From Zymomonas mobilis (GTDB lineage: Bacteria > Pseudomonadota > Alphaproteobacteria > Sphingomonadales > Sphingomonadaceae), in assembly GCF_006715975.1 (NCBI RefSeq), contig NZ_VFOF01000001.1:72001-136000 (forward strand): a stretch of 64,000 nt of DNA, given 5' to 3'. Under the pieces are notes generated by a model that worked only from the letters and a program-made list of their open reading frames with translations, had not been told where the DNA came from and searched no databases. The position numbers and the translations under genes are program-made. Below, in pieces: positions 38,851-47,813 of the stretch (positions within the stretch are counted from its first letter, which is position 1; the number at the start of each line of letters is the position of its first letter).

Positions 38851-39272
38851 AACAGGGATAAAGATAATCCAGACGGGAAACACATAGAAACGCTATCAAC
38901 CAGTTTTCGGGGCGAAAAACAATCATCAACCTTTTTAAAGTCTGAAAATAGGCTTTAATCTTATCAGGATGAGGCCTTTTTGTTTCACGTGGAACGGGGA
39001 GAAGCGCAGGAGAGCACAAAGCTATCAGGGAAAGTGCTATTCAAAGAGAGTAAATGAACGCGGCAGGGTTTCTATCCTTTGTTTGGAAAGAGGAGATCAT
39101 CCGCTGGTTAGATATTTTTACAATATAGGGTGATCGTTCATTTTATAATTTTTATACAGCATTAAAGAACAAAAAAATCATTTAAAAAACATAATTGTCA
39201 TTATATTGTAATTATATGCTTTTTACATTAGGTTATATTTTAATATAATAACCCTAAAAAGATAAATACATT
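38851..39272. other. 422-bp intergenic region with parS and divergent promoters
   Basis: It lies between mnmG and the GumN-like gene, which diverge. It holds the parS site at 38981-38996, and its right third is very AT-rich. No gene is supported here. Confidence 0.6.
38981..38996. promoter_or_regulatory. parS-like site upstream of mnmG
   Basis: TGTTTCACGTGGAACG keeps the central palindrome of parS; the GTG arm reads GTGGAACG instead of GTGAAACA (two changes). It lies about 9 kb from the predicted origin and about 2 kb from the first site. Confidence 0.78.
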
Positions 39273-40229
39273 ATGAAAATATCAAAATTTTTACCGTTTG
39301 TTTTATTTGCTACATTGATAAGCCCTGCTTATGCCGAAAATAATACCTGCCCGCCACAAGCGCATGTTCCCTCTATTGATGAAGTAAAAGAAGCTTTGAA
39401 GCATAATCAAGATAGAGGTTTTCTTTGGAAAATCACAAAAGATGGCCATAGCTCATGGTTATATGGCACAATACATATCGCCAAAGAAAACTGGATGATG
39501 CCTGGGCCAACTGTGCTCAATGCTATTTCTAAAAGCGTAGCCGTTGGTGTTGAGCTAGATATCTTAAATCCAGAAAATATTAAGGCACTACAAGCCCCTG
39601 CAAATACCGAAACCCAAAAATGGTTAGACGAAAAAGGACTGCAGAAAAAAATAGAAGATGAAGAGCTGAAATTCTGCACACCGACAGCACAAGTCAAAGA
39701 TATGCCCTTAGCAGCTCGCGTTACACGTATGACGGCGTCAGTTGGTAAATGGGAAGGCTATTACCCCGATTATGGAATTGATCTGGTTCTTTTGGGATTC
39801 GCAAAATCGACAATGCGACAAATTATAGAACTGGAAGATGCAGCAACACAGCGCACAATTTTAGCCGGGCATGATAAAAAGCAAACCGCCCAAAAAATAG
39901 AGAATTACTTAAACGAAATTGCAAATGGTAAAGCCCTTTCAACCACCAAAGAGCTGGCTGCTGTTTGGGAAAAAAGCGATCTCCCAGGGTTAGAGAAATT
40001 TGCAGCCGAATGCGACAAGACAGAATTGTGCAAAGCGACCAATGTCGAGATAGGCGAACGCAATAATGCGATGGCCAAAAAGCTGGATGATATACATGTG
40101 GGCGGTACATCTATTTTTACCGGTGTTGGTTTTCTTCATATGGTAGGCCCTAAAGGCTTACCTGAGTTGATGAAAAAGCGCGGTTATACAGTTGAACAGA
40201 TACTTCCGTCCTCGAAAGCTTCACTTTAA
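39273..40229 (+). CDS. TraB/GumN family protein
   Basis: 318 residues. A signal peptide (MKISKFLPFVLFATLISPAYA) is followed by the family's two metal motifs: SWLYGTIHIAKENW (GTIH) near residue 62 and FTGVGFLHMVGPKGLPELM (GxxH) near the C terminus. Related proteins are proposed metal-dependent peptidases of the Tiki/TraB clan; the bacterial role is uncertain. Probably periplasmic. It starts the plus-strand island within the origin-proximal minus-strand operons. Confidence 0.85.
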   Translation: MKISKFLPFVLFATLISPAYAENNTCPPQAHVPSIDEVKEALKHNQDRGFLWKITKDGHSSWLYGTIHIAKENWMMPGPTVLNAISKSVAVGVELDILNPENIKALQAPANTETQKWLDEKGLQKKIEDEELKFCTPTAQVKDMPLAARVTRMTASVGKWEGYYPDYGIDLVLLGFAKSTMRQIIELEDAATQRTILAGHDKKQTAQKIENYLNEIANGKALSTTKELAAVWEKSDLPGLEKFAAECDKTELCKATNVEIGERNNAMAKKLDDIHVGGTSIFTGVGFLHMVGPKGLPELMKKRGYTVEQILPSSKASL

Positions 40230-40348
40230 GCTATTTTGGATAAAAGGTTATCTCTTCCCTCGCATTGCGCTTAATATTTTCAAGAGAAGAGATTTTTCCT
40301 TTTTTTCGATGAAAGGCTAGAGACGATATTTTTAGGAGACATCTTTTT

Positions 40349-40636
40349 ATGTTTATCGTCAATCTTTCTTATAAAAAGCCCATCAGCGAAATAGAAAAAT
40401 ACATAGAAGCGCATCGGGGATTTTTGGATATTTACTATAAAGCCGGTTATTTTCTGGCATCTGGTGCAAAAAATCCAAGGAATGGCGGCATCATAATAGT
40501 GAATAGTCAATTGAGCCGCGAGGCTTTGGAAAAGATTTTGTTAGAAGACCCATTTCAGCAAAATGAAATAGCGGATTACGAAATCATTGAATTTATGCCG
40601 ACAAAATATGCCCCCGCTCTGGCAGGCATATTCTAG
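40349..40636 (+). CDS. YciI-family protein
   Basis: 95 residues, a small dimeric alpha-beta barrel protein of unknown substrate. The family's His (EAHRGFLD) and Asp (LLEDPF) are visible. TTAGGAGA lies 9 bases before the ATG. It ends 12 bases from the mnmE stop, convergent. Confidence 0.8.
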   Translation: MFIVNLSYKKPISEIEKYIEAHRGFLDIYYKAGYFLASGAKNPRNGGIIIVNSQLSREALEKILLEDPFQQNEIADYEIIEFMPTKYAPALAGIF

Positions 40637-40648
40637 TCAAAGCAAGGT

Positions 40649-41953
40649 TCATTTACCGATGCAAAAACGGCTGAAGAGATTATCCAGCATATTTTCAACG
40701 CCAGCTTTTCCGGTGAGTTGATCGTAGCAGCGGCAGGCTTGTCGAACGGCTTCAGCGACAATCAGCATATCTTCGGCTTCCATAACCAAAGAGAGACTGT
40801 CAGCGGCATCTTTCACTAACCGGTGTTGGCGGCGGTTAAGGGTTACTTCGTCTTCTTTCGGCAAAGCTTTTTTACCCAGTTCGACCAATTTTTCCTGTAA
40901 TAAATCAACACCTTGTCCAGTTTTAGCCGATAAAGCGATGTCGATTTTTTCCGGTATTGGGAGCCGATCGGGCAGATCTATCTGTGGATAAAGGACAAGG
41001 ACTTCGCCTTCAGTATCGGGCGCGTCGTCGGCATCGCCTAGCCATAACAGGATATCGGCTTCGGCAATCGCTTTTCGGGCGCGGATGATGCCCGCCTGTT
41101 CGAGGATATCATCAGATTCATGAAGCCCCGCCGTATCGGAAAAGCGCATCGGGATGCCTTTTAGGGCAAAGCTGACTTCGATAACGTCACGGGTTGTTCC
41201 AGCGATTGGCGCAGTAATCGCAATATCCTGCCCCGTTAGAGCGTTAATTAAGGTCGATTTTCCAGCATTAGGACGACCAGCCAAAACCACCCGCAAGCCG
41301 TCCCGCAATCTTTCCATTGTGGGGCGTTGTTCAAAAGCACGATGTTCCGCAATCAGGATAGCGATCTTTTCTCTGATCGCTTCAAGATATTGGCGGCTTT
41401 CATTTTCGTCTTCTTCAATATCTTCAGAGAAGTCGAAACCGGCCTCTATTTGACCAGAGATTGTCAATAATCGGTCTTGCCATGAGGCGATTTGCCGCCC
41501 TAAAGCGCCCCCGCTCATCATCAAAGCGGCGCGTCTTTGGCTGGCAGTTTCGGCGCTTAATAAATCGCCAAGGCCTTCTGCTTCGTGAAGGCTGATGATG
41601 CCGTTGAGAAAAGCTCGACGGGTAAATTCTCCGGCTTCGGCTGGCCGTAAATCAGGCTGTTTTTCTAAGACTGAGAGCACCGCATCGACAACTGCCCTGC
41701 CCCCATGAACATGGAGTTCGAGCAGATCTTCGCCGGTGACTGTTTTGGGTGCCGGAAACCAGATAACCAAAGCCTGATCGAGTTGTTCGTTGGTATCGGG
41801 ATCGTAAAGATTTCTTAAAACAGCGCGGCGGGAATCCGGTAGGGATTTTTGGGTTAGAAGACGCGCAGTTTTGGCCGCAGCAGAACCGCTGATCCGGATC
41901 ACTGCAATACCTGCCGGTGGACGACCTGAAGATAAGGCAAAGATAGTTTTCAT
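40649..41953 (-). CDS. mnmE: tRNA modification GTPase MnmE
   Basis: 434 residues. The N-terminal folate-binding domain starts MKTIFALSSGRPPAGIAVIR. The G domain has GRPNAGKSTLINALTG and SDTAGLHESDD. The C terminus ends FCIGK, with the catalytic cysteine. Partner of MnmG. The Val of the usual PNVGKS is Ala. A perfect DnaA box (40983-40991) lies within the coding region. Confidence 0.96.
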   Translation of the reverse strand: MKTIFALSSGRPPAGIAVIRISGSAAAKTARLLTQKSLPDSRRAVLRNLYDPDTNEQLDQALVIWFPAPKTVTGEDLLELHVHGGRAVVDAVLSVLEKQPDLRPAEAGEFTRRAFLNGIISLHEAEGLGDLLSAETASQRRAALMMSGGALGRQIASWQDRLLTISGQIEAGFDFSEDIEEDENESRQYLEAIREKIAILIAEHRAFEQRPTMERLRDGLRVVLAGRPNAGKSTLINALTGQDIAITAPIAGTTRDVIEVSFALKGIPMRFSDTAGLHESDDILEQAGIIRARKAIAEADILLWLGDADDAPDTEGEVLVLYPQIDLPDRLPIPEKIDIALSAKTGQGVDLLQEKLVELGKKALPKEDEVTLNRRQHRLVKDAADSLSLVMEAEDMLIVAEAVRQACRCYDQLTGKAGVENMLDNLFSRFCIGK

Positions 41954-42177
41954 AGCGGAAAAGCCCTGTTGATCGCGGATGGCCTGCGGGCGGCCTTGGG
42001 AATATCGGGATGCTTTTACCTTGATCGCTTTAGTCTGTCACCCGCTATGGGGCAGGAAAATCATTGGAGACTTGGAGGCGCGAATTCTGCTTTCTATTTT
42101 GAAAAGCCTCTGGCAGATTGTTTTATCTGGCAAGTTTGCCGATTTTTTATAACATCCCGATCAGGGGACAGAAATTT

Positions 42178-42672
42178 ATGCCCCAGCTTTATTATCCTAC
42201 CGTGATAGGCCTGTTTTCAATTCGTGCTTCGGAAGAATATCTGGAGCAGGTATCAATTTTGTCCGATCTCTCCGTGAAAGAAGAGCAAAATTCGGCATCT
42301 GTTTTGGCCAATTCACCGTTGTTGCAGGAAACTGTGCGGCAGATTGAGGCCTATCTTGCAGGAAAGCTTTTCCGCTTTGATTTGCCTTTACAGCCGAGCA
42401 AAAGCCCGAGAGGGGAAGCGCTAAGGCAGGCTTTATGTCAGGTGCCCTATGGCGAAACTCCAAGCTATCGCCAATTGGCGATAATCGCGGATTCAGGCCC
42501 GAGAGCGATCGGGCAAGCTTGTGCCAGAAATCCTTTGGCGGTGATTGTGCCTTGCCACCGGATTATTAAAGCAGATGGTTCTTTGGGGCAGTATTCTTCC
42601 GGAAAAGGGGTTGAGACCAAGCAATGGTTGATTGACCATGAAAAGCGTTATCGCAAGCAGGCTTCGCGCTAG
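42178..42672 (+). CDS. ogt: Methylated-DNA--protein-cysteine methyltransferase
   Basis: 164 residues. The suicide acceptor motif VIVPCHRIIKADGS is present, with VPYGETPSYRQLA before it. It removes O6-alkyl groups from guanine in DNA. The ATG at 42178 is preceded by AGGGGAC; the longer frame from 42118 has no ribosome site and is not family-like. The N-terminal domain is short, as in Ogt. A hairpin at 42718 follows. Confidence 0.92.
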   Translation: MPQLYYPTVIGLFSIRASEEYLEQVSILSDLSVKEEQNSASVLANSPLLQETVRQIEAYLAGKLFRFDLPLQPSKSPRGEALRQALCQVPYGETPSYRQLAIIADSGPRAIGQACARNPLAVIVPCHRIIKADGSLGQYSSGKGVETKQWLIDHEKRYRKQASR

Positions 42673-42717
42673 ATTTTGACCTCGCCTTTCGGTCTGTTTG
42701 ACTTGTTTTGTGAAGAT

Positions 42718-42750
42718 GCTTTGTCAGGATAGCTTTCTATCTGTCAAAGC
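42718..42750 (+). terminator. Hairpin after ogt
   Basis: GCTTTG and GATAG pair with CTATC and CAAAGC across an internal loop and a 4-base apex. It is followed by a moderately T-rich stretch. It could terminate ogt before the next gene. Confidence 0.5.
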
Positions 42751-42795
42751 CTTCTTATTTCGAAAGCAACGGATGGCTTTCGGAAGGACAAAATA

Positions 42796-43494
42796 TTGGG
42801 TCAGAAAATAACTATCCCTTCTGTGGATAAAAATCGCAGAATTTCAGCCTATCAAGCTGCCCCCGAACATAAGCCGAAAGCGGTTATTGTCGTTATTCCT
42901 GAAATTTTCGGAATAAATGAGGGTATCCGCTTGCGGGTCGATCGCTGGGCTAAGGCTGGATATTGGGCCATTGCGGCCGATATTTTCTGGAATATTGCCC
43001 CTGATGTCGAGCTGGATCCCGATATTCCAGAACAAATGCAGCAGGCGATGGCATATTATCAAAAGCTGGAAAATAAAGAGGCTTTAATGACGATCGAGGC
43101 GGCTATCGCCTATGCCCGATCGCAACAGCCGGACAGCAAGATTGCGACGGTAGGTTATTATCTCGGCGGATTTTTATCCTTTCTTTTGGCAGCTGAAGAA
43201 AAAGTCGAGGCGGCTGTTTGCTATTATGGTGTCGATATTGACCAAAATTTGTCTGCCATGAAGGCAAATCATCCGCCCATTATGCTGCATTTTGGCGATC
43301 AGGATAATTTTGTTTCGGAAGCAGCTATCAAAGTTATCCATTCAGCTTTTCAAAACCAGCCGGATGCGCTGTTTTATCTTTATTCTGATGCCGGTCATGG
43401 TTTCGCGACCGAAAAAGGAAAGCGGCGCGCTGAAAAAGCGGCTAGACTGGCAGACCAGCGCAGTTTCGATTTTATTGAAAGGGTTCTATCATGA
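42796..43494 (+). CDS. Dienelactone hydrolase-family protein lacking the Cys nucleophile
   Basis: 232 residues with a TTG start; AAGGAC lies about 7 bases upstream. An alpha/beta hydrolase of the carboxymethylenebutenolidase group. The Asp (LHFGDQDNFVS) and His (DAGHGFATE) of the triad are present, but the nucleophile elbow reads VGYYLGG where G-x-C-x-G-G is expected, so the Cys is Tyr122. It overlaps the next gene by 4 bases. A DnaA-box sequence lies at its 5' end (42822-42830). It may be catalytically altered or inactive. Confidence 0.85.
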   Translation: MGQKITIPSVDKNRRISAYQAAPEHKPKAVIVVIPEIFGINEGIRLRVDRWAKAGYWAIAADIFWNIAPDVELDPDIPEQMQQAMAYYQKLENKEALMTIEAAIAYARSQQPDSKIATVGYYLGGFLSFLLAAEEKVEAAVCYYGVDIDQNLSAMKANHPPIMLHFGDQDNFVSEAAIKVIHSAFQNQPDALFYLYSDAGHGFATEKGKRRAEKAARLADQRSFDFIERVLS

Positions 43495-44489
43495 GTGAAG
43501 CTTATGCCATTGTTGCAGAAAGAGCCGGTGGCCCTGAAGTTTTAGTCAAAAAGCCGATTGATCTTCAAAATTTGAAACCCGAAGCCGGTCAGGTTTTATT
43601 AAAGCATCAAGCCATTGGTGTTAATTTTATTGATGTTTATCATCGGTCAGGTTTGTATCGGCAGAATTTTCCAGCCGCATTGGGTTGTGAAGCTGCAGGC
43701 GTTATTGAAGCCGTCGGTACGGATGTTAAAGGCTTTAAAGTTGGCGATCGGGTAGCAATTTTTACGTCGAAACCCGGCGCCTATGCGACCCATCGGATTG
43801 TTGAAGCCCGCGAATTAGTCGCTTTACCTGATGATATTTCAGCAGAAACCGCAGCGGCCGTTTTGTTAAAGGGCATGACCAGCTGGATGCTCGCTGAAAA
43901 ATGTCTGGCACATGCAGCGATCGCAGGCGAAGCACCGAAAATATTGGTTTTAGCCGCAGCCGGTGGTGTGGGTAGCCTGTTGGTGCCTTGGCTGAAATAT
44001 TTAGGTGCAACTGTTTTTGCGCATACCAGCACGGCTGAAAAAGCTGAAAAAGTAAAAGCCAATGGTGCCGATTATACGACCACCCTGCCCTATGCTGAAT
44101 TACCGCAATGGATTAAGCAGCAGAATAATGGCGAAGGCGTTCATGCGGTCTTGGATAGTGTCGGAGCGGATAGCTGGAAAAGCTCGCTGGCTTCGTTAAG
44201 AAAAAAAGGTTTGTGGGTTGTTTTCGGAAATGCCAGTGGCCCCGTTCCGCCATTATCACCGTTAGAATTGGCAGGAGCCGGATCGGTTTATATGACCCGA
44301 CCACGCCTTGTGGATTATGTGGATAACTCTGTGGATTTAACCACAGCAAGCCAGAAGTTGTTCGATTTACTAAGAAAAAATGTTTTGAAAGCAGAGATTA
44401 ACCAGCGTTTTTCTTTAGCTGATGTCGCAAAAGCCCATAGCTTGCTCGAAAGCCGGAAAACCACCGGATCTACGGTACTTATTCCCTAA
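43491..44489 (+). CDS. qor: NADPH:quinone oxidoreductase (zinc-independent MDR family)
   Basis: 332 residues. The GroES-like N-terminal domain has GVNFIDVYHRSGLY and GCEAAGVIEAVG; the Rossmann domain has LAAAGGVGSLLVPWLK. It reduces quinones with NADPH. The ATG overlaps the upstream stop (ATGA), so it is coupled with the hydrolase-like gene. Its 3' end holds three DnaA-box-like sequences (44310-44338). Confidence 0.92.
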   Translation: MSEAYAIVAERAGGPEVLVKKPIDLQNLKPEAGQVLLKHQAIGVNFIDVYHRSGLYRQNFPAALGCEAAGVIEAVGTDVKGFKVGDRVAIFTSKPGAYATHRIVEARELVALPDDISAETAAAVLLKGMTSWMLAEKCLAHAAIAGEAPKILVLAAAGGVGSLLVPWLKYLGATVFAHTSTAEKAEKVKANGADYTTTLPYAELPQWIKQQNNGEGVHAVLDSVGADSWKSSLASLRKKGLWVVFGNASGPVPPLSPLELAGAGSVYMTRPRLVDYVDNSVDLTTASQKLFDLLRKNVLKAEINQRFSLADVAKAHSLLESRKTTGSTVLIP

Positions 44490-44629
44490 AATCGCTGCTT
44501 TTTTGATAGAAAAAAACAACGTTATTTTTTCAAATTCGGCTGATTCAGAAATGGGTCAGCCGTTTTTTTTCAAGAATACAAAACTATTGAACAAAATAGT
44601 CCACAGCCTGTGGATAACTTTGTGGATTA
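44309..44629. promoter_or_regulatory. Secondary DnaA-box cluster at qor-rho
   Basis: Perfect boxes TGTGGATAA lie at 44318-44326 (inside qor) and 44609-44617 (after qor). One-base variants lie at 44310-44318 and 44621-44629, plus TGTGGATTT at 44330-44338. It is about 3.3 kb from the predicted origin. Confidence 0.6.
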
Positions 44630-44697
44630 AACAAAAGATAAAAGGTTATCCAAGGATAGGTGACCAGTCTTCCCGATAGAATGAGAAGAAAAACAAG

Positions 44698-44729
44698 GCC
44701 CTCTTTCCGATTTGGAAAGAAGGCTTTTT
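44698..44729. terminator. Bidirectional terminator between qor and rho
   Basis: An 11-bp stem with one G-T pair (44698-44708 with 44714-44724) has a 5-base loop and a T run at 44725-44729. On the minus strand the complement gives CTTGTTTTTC. It serves both convergent genes. Confidence 0.85.
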
Positions 44730-44780
44730 ACTGGTTAGCTGCTTTTTCTTGTCATGAAAAAGTAACGATTATGTTTTATT

Positions 44781-46037
44781 CTAGTGATTCATTGACGCGA
44801 AGAAGTCTTCGTTCGTTTTGGAATCTTTCATCTTGTCGAGCAAGAATTCCATCGCATCGACCGTACCCATCTGCATCAGGATACGACGCAGCACCCACAT
44901 TTTGGAAAGGGTGTCTTTGTCGACCAGCAATTCTTCCTTACGGGTACCTGATTTACCAACATCCATCGCTGGGAAGATACGCTTGTCAGCGACCTTACGA
45001 TCAAGCACGACTTCGGAGTTACCGGTACCTTTGAATTCTTCAAAGATGACTTCATCCATACGGCTGCCGGTATCGATAAGGGCGGTGGCAATGATCGAAA
45101 GCGAACCGCCTTCTTCGATATTACGCGCCGCACCGAAAAAGCGTTTCGGACGCTGAAGCGCGTTGGCATCGACACCACCAGTTAAAACCTTACCGGAGGA
45201 AGGCACAACCGTATTATAGGCGCGACCAAGGCGAGTGACGGAATCGAGCAGAATGACAACGTCTTTTTTATGCTCGACTAGTCTTTTCGCCTTTTCAATC
45301 ACCATTTCGGCGACCTGAACATGGCGCTGTGCTGGTTCATCAAAAGTAGAAGAAATAACTTCGCCTTTGACGGAGCGCTGCATATCCGTAACTTCTTCCG
45401 GACGTTCGTCAATCAGAAGAACAATCAGGAAGACTTCGGGGTGATTTTCCGAAATGGCGCGAGCGATATTCTGAAGTAAAACCGTCTTACCCACCCGAGG
45501 CGGTGCCACGATCAAAGAACGTTGGCCTTTACCCTGTGGAGCAACAATATCAATAACCCGTGCCGATTTGTCTTTATTCGTCGGATCGCTGATATCGAGA
45601 TTAAGCTTTTCGGAAGGATAAAGCGGCGTCAGATTGTCGAAATTGACGCGATGGCGGACATTATCAGGGTTATCAAAATTGACCGAAATAAGCTTGGTCA
45701 GAGCAAAATAGCGTTCGCTGTCTTTGGGTCCGCGAATTTCACCTTCAACCGTGTCACCGGTTCTTAAACCAAATTTTCTGACCTGATTGGGTGAAACGTA
45801 AATATCATCAGGACCCGCGAGATAATTAGCTTCTGGGCTACGTAAAAAACCGAATCCGTCGGGTAAAACCTCGATCGTCCCCAATCCCATGATCTGATCG
45901 CCTCTTTCGGCCTGAACCTTGAGAATGGCAAAGAGAAGGTCTTGCTTGCGTAATGTTGAAGCCCCCTCGATTCCGAGTTCTTCCGCCATTTTGACGAGTT
46001 CAGAGGGCGATTTTTGTTTGAGATCTTTTAGATGCAT
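44781..46037 (-). CDS. rho: Transcription termination factor Rho
   Basis: 418 residues. The N-terminal helical domain starts [20 protein letters not shown], the cold-shock RNA-binding domain has [12 protein letters not shown], and the ATPase domain has [17 protein letters not shown] and [13 protein letters not shown]. It forms an RNA-dependent hexameric helicase. Third gene of the leftward hemE-hemJ-rho series. Confidence 0.97.
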   Translation of the reverse strand: MHLKDLKQKSPSELVKMAEELGIEGASTLRKQDLLFAILKVQAERGDQIMGLGTIEVLPDGFGFLRSPEANYLAGPDDIYVSPNQVRKFGLRTGDTVEGEIRGPKDSERYFALTKLISVNFDNPDNVRHRVNFDNLTPLYPSEKLNLDISDPTNKDKSARVIDIVAPQGKGQRSLIVAPPRVGKTVLLQNIARAISENHPEVFLIVLLIDERPEEVTDMQRSVKGEVISSTFDEPAQRHVQVAEMVIEKAKRLVEHKKDVVILLDSVTRLGRAYNTVVPSSGKVLTGGVDANALQRPKRFFGAARNIEEGGSLSIIATALIDTGSRMDEVIFEEFKGTGNSEVVLDRKVADKRIFPAMDVGKSGTRKEELLVDKDTLSKMWVLRRILMQMGTVDAMEFLLDKMKDSKTNEDFFASMNH

Positions 46038-46132
46038 GTCGGGGAGTCCCGTAGGGGCAAAATTGAATTTATTGCCCGAAAAATGAAGAGAGGATCAAAA
46101 TAAGATGTGAAAGAGATTACCCTTTGGATAAT

Positions 46133-46160
46133 AAAGCGGGCACCGTTGGGAAACCCGCTT
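46133..46160 (-). terminator. Possible terminator between hemJ and rho
   Basis: AAGCGGG (46134-46140) pairs with CCCGCTT (46154-46160) with a 13-base loop. The U tract on the minus strand is poor (TATT), so termination may be partial, leaving rho partly cotranscribed. Confidence 0.45.
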
Positions 46161-46224
46161 AAAGATATTATCCATTAGAGTCAAGATCAGGAACAAAGAC
46201 TCTGACTTTTGGAGTAATCTTTCG

Positions 46225-46680
46225 TCAGAAGGGTTTGATGATCGCCAAGATGACCGCAACGGCGGCGATAATGCCGGGCACTTCGTTCATCAATCGAAGA
46301 CCACGTTCGCTGGACGGACGGAAGCCACGTGCCAGTTTTTTGGCATAAGCCACTGACCAGCCATGATAAACCGTGAGGATAATAACGGCGAGTAATTTGA
46401 CGTGGAACCAATGGCCGACATCGAAAGCCCCCACATGCACCGCCAGCAATAAACCGAAGACCCATGACAAAATCAGAGAAGGCGTCAGGATGATATGACG
46501 TAATCTTGTTTCACGATTTTGCCATTTTAAATCTTCGACAGAGCCGGGAACAGTCTGGCTGTGATAAATACAATAACGCGGTAAGGTGAAAAGCCCCGCC
46601 ATCCAGAAAATAACAAAGATAACATGGGCAGATTTGACCCAAGGGTACAGATTGTCAAGAAAACCCATCCATTCAATCAC
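46225..46680 (-). CDS. hemJ: Protoporphyrinogen IX oxidase HemJ
   Basis: 151 residues with four hydrophobic segments. Family features are YPWVKSAHVIFVIFWMAG and LPRYCIYHSQ at the N terminus and LKLLAVIILTVYH-like sequence in the middle. It oxidises protoporphyrinogen IX in heme synthesis at the inner membrane, matching hemE directly upstream. Confidence 0.92.
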   Translation of the reverse strand: MIEWMGFLDNLYPWVKSAHVIFVIFWMAGLFTLPRYCIYHSQTVPGSVEDLKWQNRETRLRHIILTPSLILSWVFGLLLAVHVGAFDVGHWFHVKLLAVIILTVYHGWSVAYAKKLARGFRPSSERGLRLMNEVPGIIAAVAVILAIIKPF

Positions 46681-46775
46681 AGGCTACTCCTCAATTATTT
46701 GCATTTTATTTGTCTCTTTCTTGCCAAAATGGGCATGATGAAATCGACAATCGTCAGTGCTGCCGTTTTTTTAGG

Positions 46776-47813
46776 TTAACCCCGTATTTTTTCCAGAAGC
46801 TGACTGACATGGGTGAGCGGTGTTTGGGGAAGAATCCCGTGACCGAGATTGAAGATATGCGGTCTTTCGGAAAAGGCGTCAAGAATAGTCGTGATAGATT
46901 GATCCAAAGCATCGCCACCCGATAACAGCACTAAAGGATCCAAATTACCCTGCACCGGAAAGCCCGCGGGTAGATATTGGTCAGCCCAATAAGGATCGAT
47001 AGTTTCATCCAAGCCGATAGCCGTGACTTTGGTGTCCGCGATATAGGCTTTTATCCGGCTGGCAGCCCCTTTTGGGAAGCCGATGATCGGAATATCGGGG
47101 TGCTTTTCCCTTAACTTCGACACCAGACGCGCGGTTGGGTCGATAACCCAACGTTCGAATTGTTGTGGCGAGAGCGTTCCCGCCCAACTGTCGAAAAGTT
47201 GAACCGCATCAACGCCAGCTTCGATCTGACCCGAGAGATAGTCGAGCGTTTGATCAATAATCGCGTCAATAATTTCAGAAAAAGCCTGTGGATCGCGATA
47301 GGCCATAGCCCGTGTCACGGCTTGGTCACGGCTGCCCTCGCCTGCCACCATATAGGTCGCAACCGTCCATGGGCTGCCTGAAAAGCCAAGAAAAGTGGTT
47401 TTAGGGGATAAGGTAGCCGCTACCTTGCGAACGGTTTCATAGACAGGGTTTAGGCGGTTGGGGGTTTTTTCCAAAAGGCGAAGATTATGATCGACCAAGG
47501 TCGGGGTCAGCTTTGGTCCTTCTCCTTTGACGAAAGCTAAATCCTGTCCAAGGGCATAGGGAATAACCAAAATATCAGAAAAGAGGATAGCTGCGTCGAA
47601 ACCAAACCGATGAATGGGCTGTAAAGTCGCTTCAGCAGCAGCTTTGGAATCTTCCACAAGCGGAAGAAAACCGGCCTTCTGCTCTCTCAGCTTTCGGTAT
47701 TCTGGCAAATAGCGTCCTGCCTGTCGCATCAGCCATACCGGAGGCCTCGTTTGTTTTTGGCCTGCGAGAACCTTTAACAGGGGTGCTTCAGGTTTTTTTC
47801 GCTGTTTACCCAT
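46776..47813 (-). CDS. hemE: Uroporphyrinogen decarboxylase
   Basis: 345 residues. The active-site stretch RPPVWLMRQAGRYLPEYR is at about residue 20 and GFSGSPWTVATYMVAGEGS near 140. It converts uroporphyrinogen III to coproporphyrinogen III. Its 5' end faces the predicted origin, the classic arrangement in Caulobacter and other alphaproteobacteria. Confidence 0.97.
   Translation of the reverse strand: MGKQRKKPEAPLLKVLAGQKQTRPPVWLMRQAGRYLPEYRKLREQKAGFLPLVEDSKAAAEATLQPIHRFGFDAAILFSDILVIPYALGQDLAFVKGEGPKLTPTLVDHNLRLLEKTPNRLNPVYETVRKVAATLSPKTTFLGFSGSPWTVATYMVAGEGSRDQAVTRAMAYRDPQAFSEIIDAIIDQTLDYLSGQIEAGVDAVQLFDSWAGTLSPQQFERWVIDPTARLVSKLREKHPDIPIIGFPKGAASRIKAYIADTKVTAIGLDETIDPYWADQYLPAGFPVQGNLDPLVLLSGGDALDQSITTILDAFSERPHIFNLGHGILPQTPLTHVSQLLEKIRG

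Noticed and set aside
41969-42205. 78-residue open frame upstream of ogt
   Set aside because: Overlaps the ogt start in another frame, has mixed composition and no recognisable feature.
45492-45530. Rho P-loop variant APPRVGKT as an active-site loss
   Set aside because: The GKT core is intact, and Arg in place of Lys before it is common in alphaproteobacterial Rho as far as I recall.
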